DNA of 64,000 nucleotides from Cryptosporangium minutisporangium (GTDB lineage Bacteria > Actinomycetota > Actinomycetes > Mycobacteriales > Cryptosporangiaceae), in the NCBI RefSeq assembly GCF_039536245.1, contig NZ_BAAAYN010000023.1:68875-132874 (forward strand). The letters run 5' to 3'. Positions within the stretch are counted from its first letter, which is position 1; each line of letters starts with the position of its first letter. The position numbers and the translations under genes were made by a program. Of the stretch, positions 24,804-32,364 are shown piece by piece. The notes below the pieces were generated by a model. That model searched no databases. It was not told the origin of the DNA and saw only the letters and a list, made by a program, of their open reading frames with translations.

Positions 24804-26327
24804 ATGAGTACGGATGCGTTGAGTGGCGCGGACTCTGCCAAGCCCCGCGCTCCAGGGTCAGGCGGTTCGGACTCGGGGGTGAGCCGGGTCCGGACCGTCG
24901 CCACCAGCCCGCAGTTCCTCGCCTGGACCGCGTTGGCGTTCATGACCACGTCCTCGGTGGCGAGTCTCCGGCCCTCCCCCACGATGGCCGTCTACGGACT
25001 GGCCTGCGTCTTCCTCTATCTGGTTCCGGCCGTCGTCTTCCTCCTGCCGACCTCGCTGGTCTCGGCGGAGCTGGCGTCCGGGTGGTCGGGCGGCGTCTAC
25101 AACTGGGTCAGCCGAGGCATCTCGTCGCCCGCCGGCTTCCTCGCCGTCTGGTGCCAGTTCGCGATGACGATCTTCTACTACCCGAGCTTGCTCTCGTTCG
25201 TCGCGAGCACGCTGGCCTATGTCTTCGCTCCCGACCTCGCCAGCAACGGCGTGTACGTCGCCGCCGTGATCATCATCGTCTACTGGCTGGGCGTGTACGT
25301 CTCGTCCCGCGGCACCAAGGCACTGGCCGGGCTCGCCAGTAGCGGCCTGATCATCGGAACGCTGATCCCCGGCGTCGCCCTGGTCGTGCTCGGCATCGTC
25401 TATCTGCTCCAGGGCAACGAGTCCGCGGCACCGATGGACGCCGGGCACCTGCTGCCCGAGTGGGCCGGGCTGGCCAGCCTCGTGCTCATCGTCAACAACT
25501 TCTTGAGCTACTCCGGCATGGAGATGAACGCCGTACACGTCTCCTCCCTCCGCCGCCCCGCCAAGGAGTTCCCGCGCGCGATGTTCCTCGCCATGGGCCT
25601 GGTCCTGGCGATCTTCGTGCTGCCGGCGCTCGCGATCAGCTTCGTCATCCCGGCCGAGGACCTCAGCCTGACCGCCGGCCTCATGCAGGCGTTCCAAGGC
25701 TTCTTCGCCGAGTTCGGGATCGAGTTCCTGACGCCGATCCTCGCGCTGATGATCGTCTGCGCCTCGCTCGGCGGCATGCTCACCTGGCTGGCCGGACCCT
25801 CCAAAGGCCTCCTGCTGATCAGTCGGCGCGAGGGCTACCTACCGCCGTTCCTGCAGAAGATGAACAAGAACGGTGTCCAGCAGAACATCCTGGTCACCCA
25901 GGGCGTCCTCACCACGGTGATCGCCCTGGCCTACGGGCTGATCCCGGACGTGTCCAGCGTCTACTGGATCTTCTCGGTGATGACCACCCAGGTGTACCTG
26001 ATCATGTACCTGCTGATGTTCGTCGCCGCGGTGCGACTGCGTCGGAAGGAGCCGGACCACCCGCGCGGCTACCGCGCGCCTGGGCTCGTCCTGCTCTGCG
26101 GGGTCGGGTTCGCCGCCTCGCTGGCCGCGCTCTTCATCGGCTTCGTACCCCCGTCGCAGTTCGGCGGCGGCAACCCGGCCAGCTACATCGCGATCGTGGG
26201 AAGCGGAACCGTCCTCATCGGCCTGCTGATCCCGTTCCTGCTCTACCGGTTCCGGAAGCCGAGCTGGAAGACGGCTACCCCGGACGAGCCCGACGCCCCG
26301 GTCGACGCCGACGCAGCCAAGGTGTGA
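24804..26327 (+). CDS. APC superfamily amino acid permease (GadC-like)
   Basis: 507 residues, about 12 hydrophobic helices. ASGWSGGVYNWVSRG (about 91-105) is the helix-3 signature of the glutamate:GABA antiporter (AGT) group, and SYSGMEMNAVH (about 234-244) matches helix 6. Substrate and mode (antiport versus uptake) are not fixed by sequence. ATG 24804 follows ACGGAGGA. It is first in a unit with a small membrane protein (10 bp gap) and an M24 peptidase (15 bp gap), suggesting handling of amino acids or peptides. Confidence 0.87.
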   Translation: MSTDALSGADSAKPRAPGSGGSDSGVSRVRTVATSPQFLAWTALAFMTTSSVASLRPSPTMAVYGLACVFLYLVPAVVFLLPTSLVSAELASGWSGGVYNWVSRGISSPAGFLAVWCQFAMTIFYYPSLLSFVASTLAYVFAPDLASNGVYVAAVIIIVYWLGVYVSSRGTKALAGLASSGLIIGTLIPGVALVVLGIVYLLQGNESAAPMDAGHLLPEWAGLASLVLIVNNFLSYSGMEMNAVHVSSLRRPAKEFPRAMFLAMGLVLAIFVLPALAISFVIPAEDLSLTAGLMQAFQGFFAEFGIEFLTPILALMIVCASLGGMLTWLAGPSKGLLLISRREGYLPPFLQKMNKNGVQQNILVTQGVLTTVIALAYGLIPDVSSVYWIFSVMTTQVYLIMYLLMFVAAVRLRRKEPDHPRGYRAPGLVLLCGVGFAASLAALFIGFVPPSQFGGGNPASYIAIVGSGTVLIGLLIPFLLYRFRKPSWKTATPDEPDAPVDADAAKV

Positions 26328-26337
26328 GGAGTATCTG

Positions 26338-26772
26338 ATGTCCGTCGAGACCGACGCGCCGAGGCGCGACCGGAGCCACCTGCTCCTCTACTCGATCATC
26401 GCCGCTGTCTTCGTCATCCTGGCGATCTGGGGGCTGATCGCCTACCCGGGCGTCACCGAGAACGCTGAGGCCAGGCAGAAGGCCGATCGGACGATCGACG
26501 CGATGGAAGAGGCCGGATTGCCGACGCCGTCCCGGGACTTCCTGGTTCGCACGCTCGGCACCGACGGCGGCTTCCCGTGCCGCGACCCGGGCGGCGCCTT
26601 CGAGAAGGCGGTCTGGAACCTGCAGCTGACCAACGGGGCCGCCCACGTCGGCGTACGGCCGGTGCTGGTTACCCGCAACCTGGTGCGCGCCGAAGCCATC
26701 GTCCTCGGCGTCTACTGCCCGGACCAGCTGGCGACGTTCGAGCGCTATCGCGACAGTCTCCGGTACTCGTAG
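26338..26772 (+). CDS. Single-helix extracytoplasmic protein of unknown function
   Basis: 144 residues: a short basic cytoplasmic start, one helix (LLLYSIIAAVFVILAIWGLI, about 15-34), then a soluble domain with two cysteines (FPCRDP and GVYCPDQ) that could form a disulfide outside the cell. GAGGAG lies before the ATG. It sits between the APC permease and the active M24 peptidase, so a transporter accessory role is plausible but unproven. Confidence 0.7.
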   Translation: MSVETDAPRRDRSHLLLYSIIAAVFVILAIWGLIAYPGVTENAEARQKADRTIDAMEEAGLPTPSRDFLVRTLGTDGGFPCRDPGGAFEKAVWNLQLTNGAAHVGVRPVLVTRNLVRAEAIVLGVYCPDQLATFERYRDSLRYS

Positions 26773-26787
26773 ACCCGAGGAGCGATC

Positions 26788-27960
26788 GTGACCCAAGCCG
26801 ATCAGCGACGATCCCTGCGTGGCAACAGCCACCGCGCCACCGGCGAACCCGCCCCGTTCACCCCGGACGATTTCACTGCCCGGATGGCCAGGGCCGCCCG
26901 CGCCGCCGGCGAGGCCGGCTTCCGCGGGATCCTGGCCACGCCGGGACCCGATCTGCTCTACCTCACCGGCTACGCCCCGGTGGCGGTCACCGAGCGGCTC
27001 ACGCTGCTGATCGTCCCGGCGGACGGTGACCCGACGTTGATCGTGCCGACGCTCGAACGCCCGGACGCCGAGGCGGCGCCGGCCGCCGAGCGGCTCATCG
27101 TGCGGGACTGGGGAGACGGCAGTGATCCGTACCGCCTGGCTGCCGGCGTGCTCGACGCCGGCGGTCGGTACGCGATCTCCGACTCGGCGTGGGCTCTGCA
27201 GTTGCTCGGATTGCAGGCCCAGCTGCCCGGCACCGGTTTCGCTCCGCTGACCACCGCGCTGCCGATGCTCCGGGCGGTCAAGGACGCCGACGAGCTGCAG
27301 CGGTTGGCGGCTGCCGCGACCGCCGCCGACCTGACGTACGGTGAGATTCTGAGTGTCCGCTTCGCCGGTCGCCGGGAGAACGAGGTTGCCCGCGACCTCG
27401 CCGACCTGCTGACGAAGCACGGCCACTCGCAGGTCGATTTCACGGTCGTCGGCTCCGGCCCCAACGGCGCGAACCCGCATCACGAGGCCGGTGACCGGGT
27501 CATGCGGGTGGGCGACACCGTGGTGTTGGACTTCGGCGGCCTCAAGGCCGGCTACGGCTCGGACACCACCAGGACGGTGAGCATCGGGGAACCGTCCGCC
27601 GAAGTACGGCACGTCCACGAGGTGGTCCGTCAGGCACAGGAGGCTGCCTTCGTCGCGGTATACCCGGGGGTGACCTGCGAGGCCATCGACCGGGTCGCGC
27701 GGCAAGTCATCACCGAGGCCGGGTACGGCCCGCACTTCGTGCACCGCACCGGCCACGGGATCGGCCTCACCACTCACGAGCCGCCGTACATCGTCGAGGG
27801 TGAGAAGCAGCCGCTGGAGCCGGGGATGTGTTTCTCGATCGAGCCGGGCGTCTACCTACCGGGACACTTCGGTGTCCGGATCGAGGACATCGTCACGGTC
27901 ACCCGTGACGGCGGCCAACGCCTGAACGAGACCAGCCACGCGTTGGCCGTCGTGGACTGA
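26788..27960 (+). CDS. M24 family aminopeptidase P-like metallopeptidase (intact copy)
   Basis: 390 residues; an N-terminal creatinase domain plus a pita-bread domain. All five metal ligands are present: Asp248 (VLDFGG), Asp259 (SDTTRT), His323 (GHGIGL), Glu352 (IEPG) and Glu366 (RIED). It is expected to release N-terminal residues from Xaa-Pro peptides with Mn2+ or Co2+. Sequence blocks shared with the degenerate paralogue at 1085-2251 cover the whole length. The start is GTG 26788 with GAGGAG 6 bases upstream. A strong terminator follows. Confidence 0.9.
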   Translation: MTQADQRRSLRGNSHRATGEPAPFTPDDFTARMARAARAAGEAGFRGILATPGPDLLYLTGYAPVAVTERLTLLIVPADGDPTLIVPTLERPDAEAAPAAERLIVRDWGDGSDPYRLAAGVLDAGGRYAISDSAWALQLLGLQAQLPGTGFAPLTTALPMLRAVKDADELQRLAAAATAADLTYGEILSVRFAGRRENEVARDLADLLTKHGHSQVDFTVVGSGPNGANPHHEAGDRVMRVGDTVVLDFGGLKAGYGSDTTRTVSIGEPSAEVRHVHEVVRQAQEAAFVAVYPGVTCEAIDRVARQVITEAGYGPHFVHRTGHGIGLTTHEPPYIVEGEKQPLEPGMCFSIEPGVYLPGHFGVRIEDIVTVTRDGGQRLNETSHALAVVD

Positions 27961-27977
27961 ACCCCTGCGCACGTGGC

Positions 27978-28021
27978 GACCGGCCGGTGCCCACCCCGAG
28001 GGGGGTGGGCACCGGCCGGTC
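27978..28021. terminator. Perfect 20-bp hairpin terminator
   Basis: GACCGGCCGGTGCCCACCCC pairs perfectly with its complement across a 4-base loop (GAGG). It separates the convergent M24 and HdeD genes and can stop transcription from both sides. Confidence 0.85.
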
Positions 28022-28051
28022 AGCGTCCGTCACGCCGCAGCAGCAGGCGGC

Positions 28052-28627
28052 TCACGCCGCAGCGGCGGGCGGCGCCACGTCGCTCCGGAGCATCGCCTCG
28101 CGCCGGATCGACGCGGCGAGCCCCAGTTCGCAGAAGCCGATGACGATCGCCGTAATACTGATCGTGAGAACGATGGTGGCGAGCGACAGCGTCGGCCAGA
28201 ACAGGAACACGCAGCCGGCCAAGACGGTCACGGTCCCCACCACGATCAACCAGATCCGCACGCTGCCGTGCACCCGGAACGCGAGGAACAGCGCTGACGT
28301 GCCGTCGAGGATCCAGAGCACCGCCACCAGGGCGGCCAGCACCCCGACACTGGCGGCGACGTCGGCGAGACACAGCACGCCGCCCACCACGAGCACCACT
28401 CCGATCGCGAGGGTTCCCGCCGGACGTTTCATCGAGAGACCCAGCAACACCCGGGCCACTCCGACGACCACGAGGCCGAGGCCGAGCAGCACGGCCACTA
28501 CCCGCAGGGTCGCCTCGGGCCAGATTAGAACCGCCACTCCGAGTGCGACCCACGCCATCCCGAGGGCGGCCTCCCCCAGCCATGCGCCGCTCGGCCCGGT
28601 CGTCCGCCCCACTGATCGCGTCGCCAT
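28052..28627 (-). CDS. HdeD family membrane protein
   Basis: 191 residues and six hydrophobic helices in three hairpins. Conserved GLGLVVVGVARVLLGL and FLFWPTLSLATIVL segments match the HdeD (DUF308) family, linked to acid stress in enterics. ATG 28627 follows GGGGAGG. An Ala/Pro tail closes the protein. It is a single-gene unit with a dyad copy 78 bp upstream and the last member of the dyad-linked island. Confidence 0.82.
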   Translation of the reverse strand: MATRSVGRTTGPSGAWLGEAALGMAWVALGVAVLIWPEATLRVVAVLLGLGLVVVGVARVLLGLSMKRPAGTLAIGVVLVVGGVLCLADVAASVGVLAALVAVLWILDGTSALFLAFRVHGSVRIWLIVVGTVTVLAGCVFLFWPTLSLATIVLTISITAIVIGFCELGLAASIRREAMLRSDVAPPAAAA

Positions 28628-28704
28628 CGTCGTCCTCCCCTGCGGCCGCGGGCCCGTAGGCGGGCCCCGACGCGAAGCGTGCCGCCGACGCGGGGGCGTC
28701 CGGC

Positions 28705-28721
28705 TCACCCGGCCGGAGTGA
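28705..28721. promoter_or_regulatory. Dyad copy 11 (TCRYCC-N5-GGRYGA)
   Basis: TCACCC-ggccg-GAGTGA, 78 bp upstream of HdeD. This is the rightmost copy noticed; one base of the right arm deviates. Confidence 0.5.
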
Positions 28722-28787
28722 TTCCCTCCCGGCGAGTGCCTCGCCGACGAGCGAGGCGCCACCCTCCGCCCGCCGGCGCCGACCGAA

Positions 28788-28940
28788 CTACAGCTGGTAA
28801 TACGCGTCACCCCGAGCTGCCTCGGACCAGTCGACCACGCCGGTGATCTCGTCCCCGTCGACGAACACGTGCGTGACCTGCAGGTCCCCGTGCGTGAACA
28901 CCGACGCGCAGGGTCGCGCGCTCGGAGTGCGCGACGACTA
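28788..28940 (-). pseudogene. Remnant of an aminoglycoside/macrolide-type phosphotransferase (APH)
   Basis: Read on the minus strand, about 45 codons give FTHGDLQVTHVFVDGDEITG followed by VVDWSEAARGDAYYQL and a TAG at 28788-28790. HGDLQ is the catalytic loop and VVDW the metal-binding motif of the APH kinase fold. The N-lobe, helical C-lobe and the usual continuation after GDA are missing, and an in-frame TAG lies roughly 50 codons upstream of the end. It is therefore a decayed fragment, not a gene. The original function cannot be told. Confidence 0.6.
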
Positions 28941-29044
28941 CCTCGACCTCCATGCGGTCATCTTCGCGGGGATGACCATCGACTTCGCCGGGTTTGTCAC
29001 GCGATACCCTCACTGGCATCGACCCAGCTCGCGGAGGTGCCTGA

Positions 29045-29077
29045 ATGACCGGCGTGACACTGCGCCGCACCGCATGA
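29045..29077 (+). CDS. 10-codon leader peptide coupled to the YchJ-like gene
   Basis: GGAGG at 6-7 bases precedes ATG 29045, which opens MTGVTLRRTA and then TGA. The stop overlaps the ATG of the next gene (ATGA at 29074-29077). The downstream gene has no good ribosome binding site of its own, so this mini-frame probably delivers ribosomes to it by termination-reinitiation. Confidence 0.45.
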   Translation: MTGVTLRRTA

Positions 29078-29472
29078 GCGTTCCCGACCGGTGCCCGTGC
29101 GGCTCCCGCCGGGAGTACGCCGAGTGCTGCGAGCCGTTCCACCTCGGGGCCGCCGCGCCGACCGCCGAGGCGCTCATGCGCTCCCGGTACAGCGCCTTCG
29201 CCCGCAGCCTCGCTCCGTACCTGCTGCGCACCTGGCACCCCTCGACGCGCCCCGATCATCTCGATCTGGACGCCGAGATCACTTGGCGCGCCCTACAGAT
29301 CGTCGACACCGTGGACGGCGGCCCGGACGACGACACCGGGGTCGTGGAGTTCCGGGCGATCGCGCGCTCGGCGGACGGCGAGCGTCACGTGCAGCACGAG
29401 CGCAGCACGTTCACGCGCGTTGACGGCCGCTGGTTCTACGTCGACGGCGGGTCGGGACCGCTGCTCCGATAA
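29074..29472 (+). CDS. YchJ family protein (SEC-C motif)
   Basis: 132 residues. CPCGSRREYAECC at residues 7-19 is a SEC-C zinc-binding motif, followed by the YchJ core with ALMRSRYSAFA, YLLRTWHPSTRP and DGRWFYVDG. Function is unknown; the motif binds zinc in SecA and related proteins. ATG 29074 overlaps the stop of a 10-codon upstream frame. A long palindrome follows the gene. It is convergent with the kinase-like gene. Confidence 0.82.
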   Translation: MSVPDRCPCGSRREYAECCEPFHLGAAAPTAEALMRSRYSAFARSLAPYLLRTWHPSTRPDHLDLDAEITWRALQIVDTVDGGPDDDTGVVEFRAIARSADGERHVQHERSTFTRVDGRWFYVDGGSGPLLR

Positions 29473-29502
29473 ACAGCCCCTTTCCACGCCCGCGACCCGG
29501 CT

Positions 29503-29550
29503 GACAACTACGTGTGGTGTGGGCGATCGCCCACACCACACTTAGTTGTC
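29503..29550. terminator. 48-bp near-perfect palindrome, probable bidirectional terminator
   Basis: Arms of 24 bases centred on GGGCGATCGCCC match at 23 of 24 positions with no loop. The left end begins GACAACTA and the right end closes TAGTTGTC. The right arm includes the stop codon of the minus-strand kinase-like gene. The position between two convergent 3' ends favours termination, but it is longer and more AT-containing than the other terminators here. Confidence 0.65.
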
Positions 29551-30093
29551 GGCGGCTCGTCGTTCTCGCTGAACGGCGCTGGCGGCAGCGAGAACCTCCT
29601 CCACGACCGCCTCGGGAGCTTGCGTGCCGTCGATGATCGTCGCGCCGAGCCGCCGGTACGTGGACTCTGTAATGACGTTGTCGTCCAACGCTGCGGCCAA
29701 CTCCTCCGGGTGCTGGCCGAACGCGTTCGTGGTGCGGCTCGCCAACCGCGTCGCCACCGTCTCGTCGTCGACCACCAGGCAAATCATGAGGTCGAACAGA
29801 TCCCGCACCTCGTCCTCGTTCTCGACTGATCCGCAGAGGAACACGGTCTTACCGGCGGCCCGCGCCGCGAGAGCCTCGACGCGCGCACGGTCGATCTTCC
29901 ATCCGAAGCGATGCAACCACCCGCGGGGCGCCGGGTAGGGCGGACTGACCACGATTCGGTCGGTGGTCCGATCCACCCAGTGGTTGTAGCCCTCCCAGTC
30001 GGCATCGACCGCGTCGTGCCCGTGGCGCTTCAGTAGCTCGCAGACCGTGGACTTTCCTGCGCCGGAATTCCCGGTCACCCAGATCACGGACAC
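29542..30093 (-). CDS. P-loop nucleotide kinase-like protein
   Basis: About 183 residues. The Walker A motif TGNSGAGKST lies at the N-terminus, followed by DADWEGYNHWVDR, VFLCGSVENEDEVRDLFD and a LASRTTNAFG lid-like segment, as in small AAA/adenylate-kinase-like ATPases. The likely reaction is phosphoryl transfer to a small substrate, not identified. The start is uncertain: GTG 30093 begins just before the P-loop strand, with GTG 30087, 30111 or 30147 as alternatives and no clear ribosome binding site for any. It is convergent with the YchJ-like gene. Confidence 0.72.
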   Translation of the reverse strand: MSVIWVTGNSGAGKSTVCELLKRHGHDAVDADWEGYNHWVDRTTDRIVVSPPYPAPRGWLHRFGWKIDRARVEALAARAAGKTVFLCGSVENEDEVRDLFDLMICLVVDDETVATRLASRTTNAFGQHPEELAAALDDNVITESTYRRLGATIIDGTQAPEAVVEEVLAAASAVQRERRAADN

Positions 30094-30270
30094 CGGCGAA
30101 GCATCACACACCGATCGAGACGTGGTGCCGTTCTGAACCTTCCACACCCCCGCAAATCCCGCCGGACCTCACCCAGGTCCGTCTATGGCTCGCCGAACGG
30201 TGACGGGAGTGGTCCGCCGCCCGAGTGGGCATCAGCCAGGGTGCCGCGTTCACTATGACGGGAGGACTGC

Positions 30271-30639
30271 ATGCACTGGGCGTCGTTCCTGAGCGCGTCC
30301 ATCCTCTTCGCCTTCGCCGGTGCCGGCGTCTGGACGGCTGTGAACAGGCGCGCGCTGACGAACGGTCCTCAGCGCCAGGAGCCCTCGTTCCCGCAGCGGC
30401 TCGCGAGGCGGATGAGCGGCACCCACGAGCTGAACGCGCCAGCGCTGTGGTGGTTCTGCGCGCAGTTCGCACTGCTCGGAACGGGAGCGGCCCTCAACGG
30501 CTTCGCCCACCTCGCTCGACCGAACGCCCTCGGGTGGTCGCTCACCGTGCTCGCGTTGCTCTCGATGGCGTCCGGACTGGTCGCCGGCGTGGTCGCACTC
30601 CGGAAGCGATCCGAGGAACCACGCGTCCCGCCGCGCTGA
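30271..30639 (+). CDS. Three-helix membrane protein of unknown function
   Basis: 122 residues: helices at about 5-24, 58-78 and 88-110, separated by a basic, Gln/Arg-rich loop (30-50). GGGAGG lies 5-6 bases before the ATG. No family is recognised. It stands alone between divergent and convergent neighbours. Confidence 0.6.
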   Translation: MHWASFLSASILFAFAGAGVWTAVNRRALTNGPQRQEPSFPQRLARRMSGTHELNAPALWWFCAQFALLGTGAALNGFAHLARPNALGWSLTVLALLSMASGLVAGVVALRKRSEEPRVPPR

Positions 30640-30699
30640 GCGCGAGAGGGTCCGCAGCGATCGACATTTGATCCGGGCCGATGGTGCCGCTCTGTCGCA

Positions 30700-30918
30700 T
30701 CAGGGCGGCGGCGCGGGCACCTCGGCCACCCAGTACATCTGCTTGTGGCCACGTGCCTCGAACTCCGCCGCGAGCGCTTCGGCCTCCGCCCGCGAATCCT
30801 TCCGGACGATCTCGTACCGGTTGCCGTTGTCGTCCTGTCGCCAGACAGCCCATCGCGCTGGGTGCGGACCGTCCGCAGGACCACGGGCGTCTATTCCGGA
30901 CGGCGGTTCGGTGGACAC
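30700..30918 (-). CDS. Small SPOR-like domain protein
   Basis: 72 residues from GTG 30918 (88 from GTG 30966). The core RWAVWRQDDNGNRYEIVRKD, followed by SRAEAEALAAEFEARGHKQM, matches the short SPOR-like proteins frequent in actinobacteria. Their role is unknown; true SPOR domains bind denuded peptidoglycan, but these lack a signal peptide. The minus-strand frame runs on into the divergent sigma factor gene, so the short version is more credible. Confidence 0.65.
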   Translation of the reverse strand: MSTEPPSGIDARGPADGPHPARWAVWRQDDNGNRYEIVRKDSRAEAEALAAEFEARGHKQMYWVAEVPAPPP

Positions 30919-31051
30919 CAGGACATAATGCCCGAGCGGCGACACTGCCGCCGCGGGCGGCGTCACATGGTGCCTGGCATCGCCTGCCCTGCAACCCCGA
31001 GCCTCGATCGCTCCGTCGTACGGGTATCTCTCGTCCGACAGGAGTCCGGCC

Positions 31052-31543
31052 ATGCGCAGAGCAGACGACGAACGGTTCACGGCCTTCGTCGAGGAGCGGA
31101 TGGACCGCTGGCGACGCAGCGCGTACCTGCTGTGCCGCGACTGGCACACCGCCGACGATCTGGTCTCGACGACCGTCACCAAGCTGTTCCAGAACTGGCG
31201 GAAGGTGTGCGCCGCAGGCAATCCGGAGGCGTACGCACAGCGCATCCTGACGCGATCGTGGCTGGACGAGCGTCGTCGTCCGTGGCGCCGGGAGCACGCG
31301 AGCGACGAATTGCCCGACCGCGGATCCCTACCCGACGACCGCGTCGAGGACCAGGCGTCGCTCGAGGCCCTGCTCGACTCGGTCGGCCCGCGGCAGCGCG
31401 CAGTACTGGTCCTGCGCTACTACCTCGACTTCAGCATCGAGGAGACCGCAGAGATTCTCCGGATCGCGCCCGGCACCGTGAAGAGCCAGGCGGCCCGCGG
31501 GCTGGCTTCCCTCCGGGTGCGGTCCACCCCTCGGCGTCCGTGA
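31052..31543 (+). CDS. SigE-family RNA polymerase sigma factor (copy 1)
   Basis: 163 residues. Region 2 (about 20-60) has SAYLLCRDWHTADDLVSTTVTK; region 4 (about 110-155) has RQRAVLVLRYYLDFSIEETA and a PGTVKSQAARGLASLR recognition helix. It belongs to the short actinobacterial SigE family, an ECF-type group. AGGAG lies 7 bases before the ATG. It is followed after 29 bp by a membrane protein with a basic juxtamembrane cytoplasmic segment, probably its partner or anti-sigma factor. A second such pair lies at 34987-36521. Confidence 0.88.
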   Translation: MRRADDERFTAFVEERMDRWRRSAYLLCRDWHTADDLVSTTVTKLFQNWRKVCAAGNPEAYAQRILTRSWLDERRRPWRREHASDELPDRGSLPDDRVEDQASLEALLDSVGPRQRAVLVLRYYLDFSIEETAEILRIAPGTVKSQAARGLASLRVRSTPRRP

Positions 31544-31572
31544 CCAGCCGCCCCACCCCTAGGGAGACGACC

Positions 31573-32301
31573 ATGAACCAGCAAATGTTCGATGACCTGA
31601 TCGGTGAGCCGCCGCCCTCGACGGTCGACGTCCATCGGATCGTCCGCCGGGTCCGCCGCGTGCGCAGGCTGCAGCGATCAGCGCTCGCGTTCGTCGTCGT
31701 CCTCGCGATGGCCACCGGTGCCAGCTACTTCCAGACCGGGACGCAGTCGGCCGCGCCACCGGTCGCGGTGGATACCCGGTTCCGGCTGGTCGTCGACACC
31801 GAGGAGGCGGCAGAGGTCAGCGGCGCCCGCTTGAGCGAGGCGTACGACGAGGCGCTGACGAAGGCGGCGCCAGGCTTCCGCTGGCGCGAGGGTCACCCGC
31901 CGGTCATCACGGACCGGGAGGCAACAGACCTGTTCACGGTGACCGGATCGATCGACTACCGAGGCCGCTCCGGCCTGCTGCTGCTGAGGGTGGAGGGGCC
32001 GTACGACCCCGGCCCGTGCAAGGGCAGCCCGGCACAGTGCGAGGAGGTCCGGGAGGCCGTCAACCAGGACGCGGTCAGGTCCCTCACGTGTACGGCGCAG
32101 GGCGACTGCAGCGCACGGAAAGGTCCGCAGGGCCAGGCGATGACGGTCCGGCACTGGCGAATCTCGCCGAAGGCCGACTACACCGAGGTGCGGATCGCGC
32201 TGCCGGAGAAGCGCGTCCTGATCCTGGAGGCCCACAACCAAGTGGTGACCAAGGAGCAGCTGGTCGCGGTCGTCTCGGATCTCGCCGGCCAGATCAAGTG
32301 A
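31573..32301 (+). CDS. Single-helix membrane protein, putative sigma-factor partner (copy 1)
   Basis: 242 residues. The cytoplasmic start contains GEPPPSTVDVHRIVRRVRRV (about 11-30), then one helix (about 36-50), then an extracytoplasmic domain with cysteines in GPCKGSPAQCEEV and LTCTAQGDCS. The partner at 35514-36521 has the same layout and shares the PPxxVDxxxIV-plus-basic-run motif. I infer an anti-sigma or sigma-modulating role from the position and the shared motif; no zinc-binding ZAS motif (HxxxCxxC) is present. AGGGAG precedes ATG 31573. Confidence 0.65.
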   Translation: MNQQMFDDLIGEPPPSTVDVHRIVRRVRRVRRLQRSALAFVVVLAMATGASYFQTGTQSAAPPVAVDTRFRLVVDTEEAAEVSGARLSEAYDEALTKAAPGFRWREGHPPVITDREATDLFTVTGSIDYRGRSGLLLLRVEGPYDPGPCKGSPAQCEEVREAVNQDAVRSLTCTAQGDCSARKGPQGQAMTVRHWRISPKADYTEVRIALPEKRVLILEAHNQVVTKEQLVAVVSDLAGQIK

Positions 32302-32313
32302 CTCGCGAGCGAA

Positions 32314-32340
32314 CGGCGGCCCGGCACAGCCGGGCCGCCG
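32314..32340. terminator. Bidirectional hairpin terminator
   Basis: CGGCGGCCCGGC and GCCGGGCCGCCG form a perfect 12-bp stem with a 3-base loop (ACA). It lies between the convergent sigma-partner and SDR genes. Confidence 0.75.
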
Positions 32341-32364
32341 CCCGCTGATGGGCAGCGGTGGGCG

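Noticed and set aside
2333-28721. The island dyad as a DosR/DevR box
   Set aside because: The mycobacterial box is GGGAC...GTCCC; the half-site here is TCAYCC/GGRTGA with a different spacer.
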